Below, piece by piece: positions 18,434 through 26,802 of a stretch of 64,000 nt of DNA. Origin of the DNA: DATBLE01 sp963775695 (GTDB lineage: Bacteria > Actinomycetota > Thermoleophilia > Gaiellales > Gaiellaceae); the NCBI GenBank assembly GCA_963775695.1, contig CAVZJU010000009.1, forward strand, positions 62,001-126,000, given 5' to 3'. Position numbers and translations under genes: made by a program. Positions within the stretch are counted from its first letter, which is position 1, and each line of letters begins with the position of its first letter. The notes under the pieces are model-generated. The model ran no database searches. It saw nothing but the letters and a program-made list of their open reading frames with translations, and was not told the origin of the DNA.

Positions 18434-19701
18434 AGAGAGTCGCGGTCACCGGCCTCGGCGCAGTGACGCCCGTCGGCAATGACGTCGAGAGCACCTGGCG
18501 TACACTGCTCGCGGGGAAGAGCGGCATCGGTCGCATCACGACGTTCGAGCCCGACACGTACAAGGTGCAGATCGCGGGGCTCGTGAAGGGCTTCGACCTC
18601 TCCGACTATCTCGACGAATCGCAGCTCGAGCTCACGAAGCACCTGTCTCGCTCCGGGAGCTTCGGCGTGGCCGCCGCGAAGCAAGCGCTCGAAGACGCCG
18701 ATGTCGCCGGGAGCCCTTACGCTCCGGAAGACCGGGGGGTCTCCTTCGGATCGAGCGTCGGCCGGCCCGCACTCAAGCACCTCGCCGACATGCTCCATCC
18801 GATCAAGGAGGGGCAGGGGCTCTACCGCCAGCCGCCGGACATCGTGCTGGAGCGCGACCCCAACCTCGCGATGGAGGTGGTCGCGGAGCTCGGCGACTGC
18901 CGGGGGCCGATGATCAGCGTGAGCACGGCGTGCACGGCCTCGGCGCACTCGATCGGCGAAGCCTACCGCCGGATCCAGGAGGGTGACGCGAAGCTCGTCG
19001 TCGCCGGAGGGTTCGACGCCCTGACCAGCTGGCTCGACGTGCTCGGCTTCTCGTTGCTCGGCGCGCTCACGGACGAGTACAACGACGCTCCCGAGCGCGC
19101 CTCGCGCCCCTTCGACGCGAAGCGATCGGGCTTCGTGCTCGGCGAGGGCGCAACCGCCGCCGTGCTCGAGGATCGCGAGTCCGCCGAGGCGCGAGGGGCC
19201 CGAATCTATGCCGAGATCGTCGGCTACAGCTCGAGCCTCAACGCGTACCGGATCACGGATGCCCCGCCGGACGGAGGCGGTGCGATCCTCGCGATGGGAG
19301 GCGCACTCCGGGAGTCCGGGCTCGGCACGAAGGAGATCGACTACGTCGCGGCTCACGGAACAGGGACGCCAGGCAACGACCTGAGCGAGACGATCGCGAT
19401 CAAGAAGGTCTTCGGCGACGACGCCTACAAGCTCGCGATCAGCTCCGCCAAGTCGATGACCGGTCACATGACCGCCGCGGCCGGCGGTCTCAGCCTGGTC
19501 ATCGCCTGCTGCGCGATGCGGGACTCGATGGTGCCGCCGACCATCAACCTGGAGCACCCCGATCCCAAGCTCGACCTCGACTATGTCCCGAACACCGCGC
19601 GCGAGCGGCAGGTGCGCGCAGCGATGCTGAACGCATTCGCGTTCGGCGGGACGAACGCGTCGCTCGTGGTGCGGAACGTCAATCTCGCGGACGCGGCGTA
19701 A
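18430..19701 (+). CDS. Beta-ketoacyl-ACP synthase, active type (KS1)
   Basis: FabF/KS-alpha-type enzyme of 423 residues. All three catalytic residues are present: Cys168 in VSTACTASAHS, His309 in AAHGTGTPGND and His346 in KSMTGHMTAAAG. It condenses acyl and malonyl-ACP units. The ATG overlaps the stop of the hotdog gene. Because an inactive ketosynthase homologue (KS2) lies two genes downstream, KS1 may act as the alpha subunit of a KS/CLF pair. Confidence 0.93.
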   Translation: MKRVAVTGLGAVTPVGNDVESTWRTLLAGKSGIGRITTFEPDTYKVQIAGLVKGFDLSDYLDESQLELTKHLSRSGSFGVAAAKQALEDADVAGSPYAPEDRGVSFGSSVGRPALKHLADMLHPIKEGQGLYRQPPDIVLERDPNLAMEVVAELGDCRGPMISVSTACTASAHSIGEAYRRIQEGDAKLVVAGGFDALTSWLDVLGFSLLGALTDEYNDAPERASRPFDAKRSGFVLGEGATAAVLEDRESAEARGARIYAEIVGYSSSLNAYRITDAPPDGGGAILAMGGALRESGLGTKEIDYVAAHGTGTPGNDLSETIAIKKVFGDDAYKLAISSAKSMTGHMTAAAGGLSLVIACCAMRDSMVPPTINLEHPDPKLDLDYVPNTARERQVRAAMLNAFAFGGTNASLVVRNVNLADAA

Positions 19702-19703
19702 CG

Positions 19704-20084
19704 ATGAGCCGCTGGACGACCCTCGACCGGATCCTGAGCGTCGAGCCCGGCAAGTCCGCGAGGGCGATCCGTAACGTGCCGAATACCCTCGCAATCTTCG
19801 ACAGCCACTTCCCGCGCTTTCACGTCCTCCCCGGTGTTCTCATCCTCGGAAGTCTCGGTGCCCTCGCGGCGCGGCTGCTCGAGGAGGAGACGAAGCGACC
19901 CTGGCGGCTCGCGAGTGCCGGTCAGGTGGGCTTCCGCCACTTCGTCCAACCCGGCGACCAGCTCGAGCTGACGGTGACGCTGAAGGCCCGCTCGGACGAC
20001 GAGGCCGAGCTCACGGGCGAGGTGAAGGTCGACGGCAGGGTCGTGACGAAGGCCCGTCGTCTGACGCTCGTGCCCACTCCCTGA
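19704..20084 (+). CDS. Hotdog (FabZ-like) protein with catalytic His but no Glu
   Basis: The 126-residue protein contains DSHFPRFHVLPGVLILGS, a clear version of the FabZ HFPG-x-P-x-MPGVL motif with His35 retained. The catalytic acid that should follow 14 residues later is Gly49. This is the mirror image of the protein at 17987. The two could form a heterodimeric 3-hydroxyacyl-ACP dehydratase with one composite active site (inference). The start lies 2 bases after KS1 and its stop overlaps the start of KS2 (ATGA). Confidence 0.85.
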   Translation: MSRWTTLDRILSVEPGKSARAIRNVPNTLAIFDSHFPRFHVLPGVLILGSLGALAARLLEEETKRPWRLASAGQVGFRHFVQPGDQLELTVTLKARSDDEAELTGEVKVDGRVVTKARRLTLVPTP

Positions 20085-21379
20085 TGGCAGGCGAGCCCCG
20101 CCGAGTCGCTGTTACCGGGATCGGCCTCGTCACCGCGCTCGGCGCCGGGACGGCGCAGACGTGGGAGGGTCTCGTCGCCGGTCGGAGCGGCGTCGGGCCG
20201 ATCCTCAGTTACGACGCGTCGTCGCTCCGGACGCAGATCGGCGGCGAGGCGTCGGACTTCCAACCCGAGGCGCACGTCCATCGCAAGATCCTCCGCAAGC
20301 TGACTCGCGGCGACCAGCTGGCGCTCGTGGGCGCGACCCTGGCCGTCGAGGATGCAGGGCTCGAGGTGGGCGACGAGCTCTCCGATCGAGCCGGACTCTT
20401 TCTGGGCGGAGACAAGGAGGTCTCCGACCTCATGCACCTCCTCGAGCCGACGCTCGCCGCCCGCAATCCGGACGGGTCGGTCGACATGGCCCGCTTCGGC
20501 GAATCGGCGCAGACCACCGCCTATCCGCTCTTCTACGTCGAGGGGCTGCAGGCGGCCCCGCTGTTCTACATCTCGGAGCGGTTCAAGCTGCGCGGTGTCA
20601 ACACATACTTTGCCGGCACCGCGGAGGCGGGCATGACCGCGATCGGCCGCGCGTTCCGCGCCGTCAAGTGGGGCGAGGCGGACGTCGTGATCGCAGGTGG
20701 CTACGACGACGCGCTCTCGTGGTGGAACACGACGAAGCTCGACGGCTTCGACCGCTACCTGACCTCCCACAACGAGCTCGGCGCCGGCGCCTGCCGTCCC
20801 TTCGACCGTGACCGCGACGGCACCGTGCTCGGCGAGGGGACCGCCTTCCTCGTGCTCGAAGAGCTCGCGGCTGCACGCGGGCGCGGAGCCCGGATCTACG
20901 CCGAGGTGGCCGGACTGGGCGACGGCACGGACGCGTACCGCGCCGCGCCGCCGCATCCGGAAGGCCGCGGCCTCGTCGTCGCGCTCGAGAAGGCCCTCGC
21001 CGAGGCCGGCCTCGACCGGGACCGCGTCGACTACGTCGCGGCGCACGGCGACGGGACGAGAGACGGCGACGCGGCCGAGGCAGCTGCGATTCACGCTGCC
21101 CTCGGGGGCGGCGCGGCCTCCGTCGTCGCCAGCAGCGTCAAGCCCGCCACCGGCAACGCGGTCGCCGCCGCAGGGGCGTTGAACGCCGCCGTCGCCGCCC
21201 TTGCCGTCCATCACGGCGTCGTCCCGCCAACCCTCAATCTCGAGCACATCGATCCGGAGTGTGATCGCGTCGACTGGGTGTCCCGCGAGTCGCGTGAGCT
21301 CCCCGTCGCGAACGTCCTGGCGCTGGCCCGGGGGTTGGCGGGTCAGAACGTCGCGCTTGCGCTGAAAGCCGTCACCTAG
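20084..21379 (+). CDS. Ketosynthase-fold protein, inactive (CLF-like, KS2)
   Basis: Thiolase-fold protein of 431 residues, clearly homologous to KS1 from end to end. The active-site Cys is replaced by Glu181 (AGTAEAGMTAIG), the second His by Asn358 (KPATGNAVAAAG), while the first His remains in AAHGDGTRDGD. It cannot condense in the normal way. Type II PKS chain length factors have Gln at the Cys position; Glu is unusual. It probably pairs with an active ketosynthase and controls chain length or primes by decarboxylation. Confidence 0.88.
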   Translation: MAGEPRRVAVTGIGLVTALGAGTAQTWEGLVAGRSGVGPILSYDASSLRTQIGGEASDFQPEAHVHRKILRKLTRGDQLALVGATLAVEDAGLEVGDELSDRAGLFLGGDKEVSDLMHLLEPTLAARNPDGSVDMARFGESAQTTAYPLFYVEGLQAAPLFYISERFKLRGVNTYFAGTAEAGMTAIGRAFRAVKWGEADVVIAGGYDDALSWWNTTKLDGFDRYLTSHNELGAGACRPFDRDRDGTVLGEGTAFLVLEELAAARGRGARIYAEVAGLGDGTDAYRAAPPHPEGRGLVVALEKALAEAGLDRDRVDYVAAHGDGTRDGDAAEAAAIHAALGGGAASVVASSVKPATGNAVAAAGALNAAVAALAVHHGVVPPTLNLEHIDPECDRVDWVSRESRELPVANVLALARGLAGQNVALALKAVT

Positions 21380-21392
21380 GGAGGAGAGAGGC

Positions 21393-23756
21393 GTGTCCGA
21401 GCCGAGCAACGCAAGACCGCGCGTCGTCGTCACCGGAGTCGGCGCCATCACGGCACAGGGCCCATCCGCCGACGCGCTCTGGGAGAACGTCAGGGCGGGA
21501 CGGGTCGCAATTCGCGACGTCCGGCACCTGCCGATGGCCGGGTATCGGACGACGCTCGGCGGCGAGGTGCAGGAGCCCGTGCCTCCCGCCCACGACTACG
21601 ACCGCCCGGAGGACTACCGCGAGCCGGTGATCGACTTCGCGCTCAAGGCGTCCGAGGAGGCGTTCGAGAAGTGCGGCGTACATCCGAGCAAGGGGATCCC
21701 CCCCGAGCGCTGGGGGGTCGTCGTCGGCACCTGCAACGCGGGTCTGCTCGCAGCCGAGAAGTGGTACCGGGACAAGCGCGCGGGAGAAACGCCGGACTCC
21801 CGGCTGTTGCTGATCTCGACGCCGCAGGGTCTGGCCGAGGCGCTCGCCGGCGCGTTCGACATCAAAGGGCCCGTGCTCTCGGTCAACACGGCCTGCGCAG
21901 CCAGCGCGAATGCGATCGGCTACGCCGCCGAGCTCATTCGCGACGGACAGGCGGATGCGGTCCTCACCGGCGGCGCCGAGGCACTCTCCGGGATCCTCTA
22001 CTCCGGCTTCAACTGCCTCGAATCGCTCTCACCGAGCCCCGCGGCGCCGTACTCGCGCGACCGCGAGGGTCTCTCCCTCGGAGAGGGCAGCGGAATGCTC
22101 GTCCTCATGCAGGAGTCGAAGGCCCGCGAGCTCGGTGCGCCGATCCTGGCCGAGCTGGGCGGGTACAGCCTCTCCGCCGACGGCTACCACCCGACGGCGC
22201 CCCACCCCGAGGGCGAAGGCGCCGGCCGCGCGATCCGCGGGGCCTTGAAGGCGGCCGGCTCGCCGCCGGAGGCGGTCGCGTACGTGAACAGCCACGGCAC
22301 CGGGACGGCGAAGAACGACCCGGCGGAGACCGCCGCCACGAAGGTCGGGCTCGGACCGCACGCGTACGAGACGGCGGTGAGCAGCACGAAGTCGATGATC
22401 GGACACCTGCTTGGGGCAGCGGGAGGGGTCGAGAACATCGTCACGGTGCAGGCCGTCGCCAATCAGGTCGCGCCCCCGACGGCGAACTACCGCCAGCCCG
22501 ACCCGGAGTGCGACCTGGACTACGTTCCCAACGAGCCCCGACCGCTGGAGATCGAAACCGCCGTGTCGAACAACTTCGCCTTCGGGGGCGCGAACGCAAC
22601 CATCGTGTGGCGCCGGGCCGGCACCGAGACGCCCGCCCCGCCCGAGCCCGCCTTCGACCGGGTGGTGGTAACGGGGCTCGCGACGCTGACCAGCGTGGGC
22701 ACCGATCCAGGCGACGTCCTGCGCGCGTTCGTCGAGGGGCGCTCGGGCTTCGCACGCGAGGACGGCGTCTGGCTCGGCCGCGCCGACTTCGATCCTTCCG
22801 AGTTCCTCTCGCCGAAGGAGCGACGCCGCGTCGACAGGCTCGGCGTGTTCTCGGTCATCGCCGCACGGCAGGCGCTCTTGGACGGAGGCCTCGTGGTCTC
22901 CGACGACAACCGTGCCCGCATCGGCGTGATCATCGGTACGGGCGTCGGCCCGATGGAGAGCATGGAGACGTTCTCCCAGCCCGTATTCGAGGAGGGGCCG
23001 GCGGCCGCCAACCCGGCTGTCTTCCCGAACACCGTGTACAACGCCGCGGGCGGTCAGGTCGCGATGAAGACCGGCGCGGTCGGCGTCGCGTCGACGGTGA
23101 CGGCAGGTCACGCGGCCGGGGCACAGTCGATCTGCTACGCCTACGATCTCGCTCGAGCCGACCAGGCCGATGCCGTGATCGCGCTGGCGGCGGACACGCT
23201 GACCGAGACGGTGATCGACGCCTACCGCTCCCTCGGCGTGCTGGCGAAGAACGAGCCGGGGTCGCCGGACGCAGGCGGCTTCGCCCTCGCCGAGGGCTGC
23301 GTGAGCCTGCTGCTCGAGCGGCTCTCGCAGGCGACCGCGCGCGGCGCCCGGGTCTACGGCGAGCTCCGCGGCTACGGGATCACCTCTGACGCGCTCGGTG
23401 TCGGCAAGATCGACCCGGAAGGGCGGGGAATCGAACTGGCGATGCGCCTGGCGCTGGAGCGTGCCGGACTCGACCCCGGCGACATCGGCATGCTCTGGTC
23501 GACCGCTTCGGGACTCGGGCCTGCCGACGAGGCCGAGCGGCAGGCGATCGCGCGCGTCCTCGGCGCCGTGGAGGTACAGGCGCCGAAGCTCGTGCTGGGC
23601 GAGCCCATGGGCGTTGGGCCGTCGCTCGCCGCTGCGCTCGCGCTCCAGAACTGGCAGACGGAGGGCGCCGATCCGCGCCCGGTGCTCATCAACGGCCTCT
23701 CGTTGGGTGGCACGAACTTCTCGCTCGTGTTCGCGCCGTACACGGCGGCGACGTGA
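21393..23756 (+). CDS. Fused ketosynthase-CLF didomain protein (KS3-KS4)
   Basis: One 787-residue polypeptide with two ketosynthase folds. The first (about 8-405) is active: Cys168 in VNTACAASANA, His301 in NSHGTGTAKND and His338 in KSMIGHLLGAAG. After a Pro-rich linker (TETPAPPEPAF) the second begins at about 423. There the Cys position is Gly572 (TVTAGHAAGAQS), and both His motifs are lost (WSTASGLGPADE; EPMGVGPSLAAA). This is a KS/CLF pair in one chain; in type II systems these are normally separate genes. GGAGAG precedes the GTG start. The GTGA overlap couples it to the next gene. Confidence 0.9.
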   Translation: MSEPSNARPRVVVTGVGAITAQGPSADALWENVRAGRVAIRDVRHLPMAGYRTTLGGEVQEPVPPAHDYDRPEDYREPVIDFALKASEEAFEKCGVHPSKGIPPERWGVVVGTCNAGLLAAEKWYRDKRAGETPDSRLLLISTPQGLAEALAGAFDIKGPVLSVNTACAASANAIGYAAELIRDGQADAVLTGGAEALSGILYSGFNCLESLSPSPAAPYSRDREGLSLGEGSGMLVLMQESKARELGAPILAELGGYSLSADGYHPTAPHPEGEGAGRAIRGALKAAGSPPEAVAYVNSHGTGTAKNDPAETAATKVGLGPHAYETAVSSTKSMIGHLLGAAGGVENIVTVQAVANQVAPPTANYRQPDPECDLDYVPNEPRPLEIETAVSNNFAFGGANATIVWRRAGTETPAPPEPAFDRVVVTGLATLTSVGTDPGDVLRAFVEGRSGFAREDGVWLGRADFDPSEFLSPKERRRVDRLGVFSVIAARQALLDGGLVVSDDNRARIGVIIGTGVGPMESMETFSQPVFEEGPAAANPAVFPNTVYNAAGGQVAMKTGAVGVASTVTAGHAAGAQSICYAYDLARADQADAVIALAADTLTETVIDAYRSLGVLAKNEPGSPDAGGFALAEGCVSLLLERLSQATARGARVYGELRGYGITSDALGVGKIDPEGRGIELAMRLALERAGLDPGDIGMLWSTASGLGPADEAERQAIARVLGAVEVQAPKLVLGEPMGVGPSLAAALALQNWQTEGADPRPVLINGLSLGGTNFSLVFAPYTAAT

Positions 23757-24067
23757 AGTTCGTGCTCTTCTTCAGGGGCGGCGGCCCGCAGGACGATCTC
23801 GGGTCGAGCCCGGAGCACTGGGCCCGATGGATCGGCGACCTGACCCGGCGCGGACTGGTCGACTCAGGCTCCCCGCTCGAGGAGCGGGGCACGATCGTCC
23901 GCGCGACGGCCACGAGCAACTATCTCGGGACAGACGACGACGTCGGCGGCTACGTCGTACTCGAGGCGAAATCGCTCGAGGAGGCAGCGGAGATCGCCCG
24001 CAGCGCGCCGAACGTCAGCGCCGGCGGGGCAGTCGAGGTGCGGCCGCTCGCGACCATGCCCGAGTAG
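23753..24067 (+). CDS. YCII-related (DGPF-type) small protein
   Basis: The 104-residue protein has the YCII/DGPF pattern: MKFVLFFRGGGPQDD, a central LVDSGSPLEERG, and SLEEAAEIARSAPNV with VEVRPLATMPE at the end. Family members have a ferredoxin-like fold and mostly unknown roles, though some are dehydrochlorinases or regulators. GTG overlaps the stop of KS3-KS4, so it is made with the assembly line. It ends the operon; fabD converges from the other strand. Confidence 0.8.
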   Translation: MKFVLFFRGGGPQDDLGSSPEHWARWIGDLTRRGLVDSGSPLEERGTIVRATATSNYLGTDDDVGGYVVLEAKSLEEAAEIARSAPNVSAGGAVEVRPLATMPE

Positions 24068-24111
24068 TAGAAGCCGCCGGCGTCCGGGCCGGGGCCTTCG
24101 GCTGCACGGAC

Positions 24112-25062
24112 TCAGTCGAACGCGGTCGTGTGGGCGTCGAGGAACACTTCCAGCCGCTTGGGCGAGTCCGCGGACGTGACGTCCGTCTCCATCCCGAGCG
24201 TCTGACGGACGAGCCCGCCGAGCACGCGTCCAGGGCCGAGCTCGAGGAAGACGTCGGCGCCTGCGGCGGCGAGGCTGTGCGCGCAGTCGACCCAGCGGAC
24301 CGGGCTTGCGATCTGCGCGATCAGCGCCTCTCGCACGTCCTCAGCGGTGGTGACGAGGCCTCCGGATGCGTTCGACGCCATCGGCACGCGCGGGTCGTCC
24401 CACGCGACATCCGCCATCGCTTCCGCCATCTTCGCCTGCGCCGGGCGCATCAGCTCGCTGTGGAACGCCGCGCCCACCTGGAGCCGCACGACCTTGTCCG
24501 CCCCCGCCTCGGCCGCGAGCTCCGTCAACCGCTCGACGCCGCCCACCTCGCCCGAGACGACGATCTGCGCGGGCGTGTTGAGGTTCGCAGGGGCAACGAC
24601 GCCCGCCTCGGATGCCCGTTCACACAACGCCTCGAGGCGCTCCTGATCGAGGCCGATGACGGCGGCCATGGTGCCCGGCCGCTCGGTCTGGGCGTCGTTC
24701 ATGAGCTTGCCGCGCAGCGCGACGAGGCGAATCCCGTCCTCGAACGAGACCGCGCGGGACGCGACCGCGGCGGTGTACTCGCCGAGGCTGTGACCTGCTA
24801 CGAGATCGGGCTCGATCCCGAGCTCCGCCGCGGCCTCCGCGATCGCGAGCGCGAGCGTGAAGAGCGCCGGCTGCGCGACGTCCGTCCGCGTCAGCACGTC
24901 GTCGGGCCCTTCGAGGGCGTACTCCGCGATCGGCATTCCGGTCGCCTCGGCGGCTCGCGAGAAGAAGCGCTCGAAGGTCTCCGGCCTCGCCTCGCGCAGG
25001 TCGGCGCCCATGCCCACCTTCTGCGAGCCCTGACCGGGGAACAGGAACGCGAGCTTGCTCAT
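24112..25062 (-). CDS. fabD: Malonyl-CoA:ACP transacylase
   Basis: The 316-residue protein has FLFPGQGSQKVGMGADL at the N-terminus, the nucleophile Ser in VAGHSLGEYTAA, and later VGAAFHSELM with the catalytic His. It moves malonyl groups from CoA to ACP. A near-consensus AAGGAGG sits just before the ATG at 25062. It is the last gene of a minus-strand unit after the CocE hydrolase and the CrtI-like gene and supplies extender units to the ketosynthases converging from the left. Confidence 0.93.
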   Translation of the reverse strand: MSKLAFLFPGQGSQKVGMGADLREARPETFERFFSRAAEATGMPIAEYALEGPDDVLTRTDVAQPALFTLALAIAEAAAELGIEPDLVAGHSLGEYTAAVASRAVSFEDGIRLVALRGKLMNDAQTERPGTMAAVIGLDQERLEALCERASEAGVVAPANLNTPAQIVVSGEVGGVERLTELAAEAGADKVVRLQVGAAFHSELMRPAQAKMAEAMADVAWDDPRVPMASNASGGLVTTAEDVREALIAQIASPVRWVDCAHSLAAAGADVFLELGPGRVLGGLVRQTLGMETDVTSADSPKRLEVFLDAHTTAFD

Positions 25063-25134
25063 TCTGCCTCCTTCGCGGCGGAAGATTCGGAAGCAAGTAT
25101 CCCATGCACCGCGCGCCCGATTCAACGGCGGGGA

Positions 25135-26787
25135 TCAGCGCTCGACCACGGGCAGGAGCACATGGGAGCGGCGCGACGCATCGTGGAAGACCGTCTGCCG
25201 CGCCGGCTGGAGATCCTCGGGGCCGTCGGTGCCGAGAGGGCGACCCGTGTTCGGGTTGCGATCGAATCGCGGAAACGAGCTGCTGGTCACGAGGACCCGG
25301 ACGCGGTGGCCGGGCGCGAAGACGTTCGCGGTCGCGACGAGGTCGATCGTGTACTTCGTGGGTGCATTCGGCCGGACCGGACGCGGCTCGTCGAACCCGT
25401 CGCGAAGGCTGCAGCGGATGACTCCCTCGGCGAGGATGCGCGAGGTGCCGTCCGCACAGACGTCGCACAGCTTCGCGACGAAGTCCGTGTCGGTGGCCGT
25501 CGTCGCCGCGTACAGGAAGAGCTGCAGCGGTCCCGTGACCTCGAGGGGCCGGTCGAGCGGCGCCGACGTGTAGACGAGGACGTCCGCACGCCTTTCGACC
25601 CGCTTCTGGTCGAGCGGCCCGGCGTTCGCCTTCATCAGCCGCGGCGGCAGCGACGTCGGGCCTCCGATCGTCGGCGCCGGATCGTTCGGATCGTAGGTGT
25701 AGGAGTCCGGTTCCTCGTCGCCCGGCGGCTCCGGTGACAGCGCCGCCCCCTTTCGCAGGTACCACGGCGTCGCGCGGGCGCGCGCGAGCGGCCACTCCTC
25801 CTCGACCCTCCAGCGGTTGTCGCCCATGACGAAGATCTCGACGCTCGGGGGGGCGCCGCCTCCGCCGCGGTCGCGGAGATGCCGATCGAAGAAGAGGAGT
25901 TGTCGCTCCGTGAAGTCGACGGCGTCCTGTCGCGCGAAGATGTCGAACGCGTGGTCCGGAAACGACCCGTAGGTCGTGCCGTGCGCCCACGGCCCCACGA
26001 GCAGCTGCTGGCTCGAGCGGGCGAGCGCCGACCCGCCCTCGCGGCTCATCCGAGTGAAGTTCTCCAGGGTGCCTCCGAGGAAGACGTCGAACCAGCCGCC
26101 CACGTTCAACGCCGGCACCGTAATCCGCGGGTACCGGCGGTTGATCGCGAGCTCCCGCCAGTACCAGTCGTCCACCGGATGATCGAGCCAGTCGAAGTAC
26201 AACCGCGCCCATGTGGGGTCCGGCAAGGGAACGGTCCGCAGCGGCAGATGCCGGAACAGCTTCTCTGCGCTCGCAGCACCGCGCCGGTCGCTCATCATCC
26301 ACGCCCAGTACAGGTTGAAGCCGAGCTGGAACGCGCCGCCCTGGTACACCCAGCCGCGATAGAAGTCGCTCCCGGTGACGACGGGGCAGATCGCACGCAG
26401 GTGCGGCGGCTGCTCCGCGGCCGCCAGCCATTGGCAGGTGGCAGCATACGAGCGACCGACCATGCCGACCGCGCCGTCGCACCACCCCTGGGCTGCAACC
26501 CACTCGACCGAGTCGTAGCCGTCCGCGGACTCGGAGAGGAAGGTGTAGAACTCGCCGTCCGAGCCGTGCAGGCCGCGTACGTCCTGGCAGACGAGAGCGA
26601 AGCCCGCCTCGACCGCCCGCTCCGGCTCGATGCCCGACGGCGGAATCAGGCCGATGCTCCGGTCGTACGGCGTCCGCAGTAAGAGCGCCTGGACTGGATG
26701 CGCAACGGGCGGGCGGTAGACATCGGCTCGAAGGACGACCCCGTCTCGCATCGGCACCTCGAGACCGTGCTCGACGATCACGGGCAC
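25135..26787 (-). CDS. CocE/NonD-family alpha/beta hydrolase
   Basis: The 550-residue protein fits the X-Pro dipeptidyl-peptidase S15/CocE family: an N-terminal catalytic domain with the nucleophile in GMVGRSYAATCQW, a helical lid, and a C-terminal jelly-roll domain (DRPLEVTGPLQLFLYAATTA). No signal peptide is seen. Family members cleave esters and amides. Since the cluster has no obvious thioesterase, it could release or trim the product, but this is only a context argument. It lies 15 bases after the CrtI-like gene and 72 bases before fabD. Confidence 0.85.
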   Translation of the reverse strand: MPVIVEHGLEVPMRDGVVLRADVYRPPVAHPVQALLLRTPYDRSIGLIPPSGIEPERAVEAGFALVCQDVRGLHGSDGEFYTFLSESADGYDSVEWVAAQGWCDGAVGMVGRSYAATCQWLAAAEQPPHLRAICPVVTGSDFYRGWVYQGGAFQLGFNLYWAWMMSDRRGAASAEKLFRHLPLRTVPLPDPTWARLYFDWLDHPVDDWYWRELAINRRYPRITVPALNVGGWFDVFLGGTLENFTRMSREGGSALARSSQQLLVGPWAHGTTYGSFPDHAFDIFARQDAVDFTERQLLFFDRHLRDRGGGGAPPSVEIFVMGDNRWRVEEEWPLARARATPWYLRKGAALSPEPPGDEEPDSYTYDPNDPAPTIGGPTSLPPRLMKANAGPLDQKRVERRADVLVYTSAPLDRPLEVTGPLQLFLYAATTATDTDFVAKLCDVCADGTSRILAEGVIRCSLRDGFDEPRPVRPNAPTKYTIDLVATANVFAPGHRVRVLVTSSSFPRFDRNPNTGRPLGTDGPEDLQPARQTVFHDASRRSHVLLPVVER

Positions 26788-26802
26788 TGAATCCCCGCCG
26801 GC

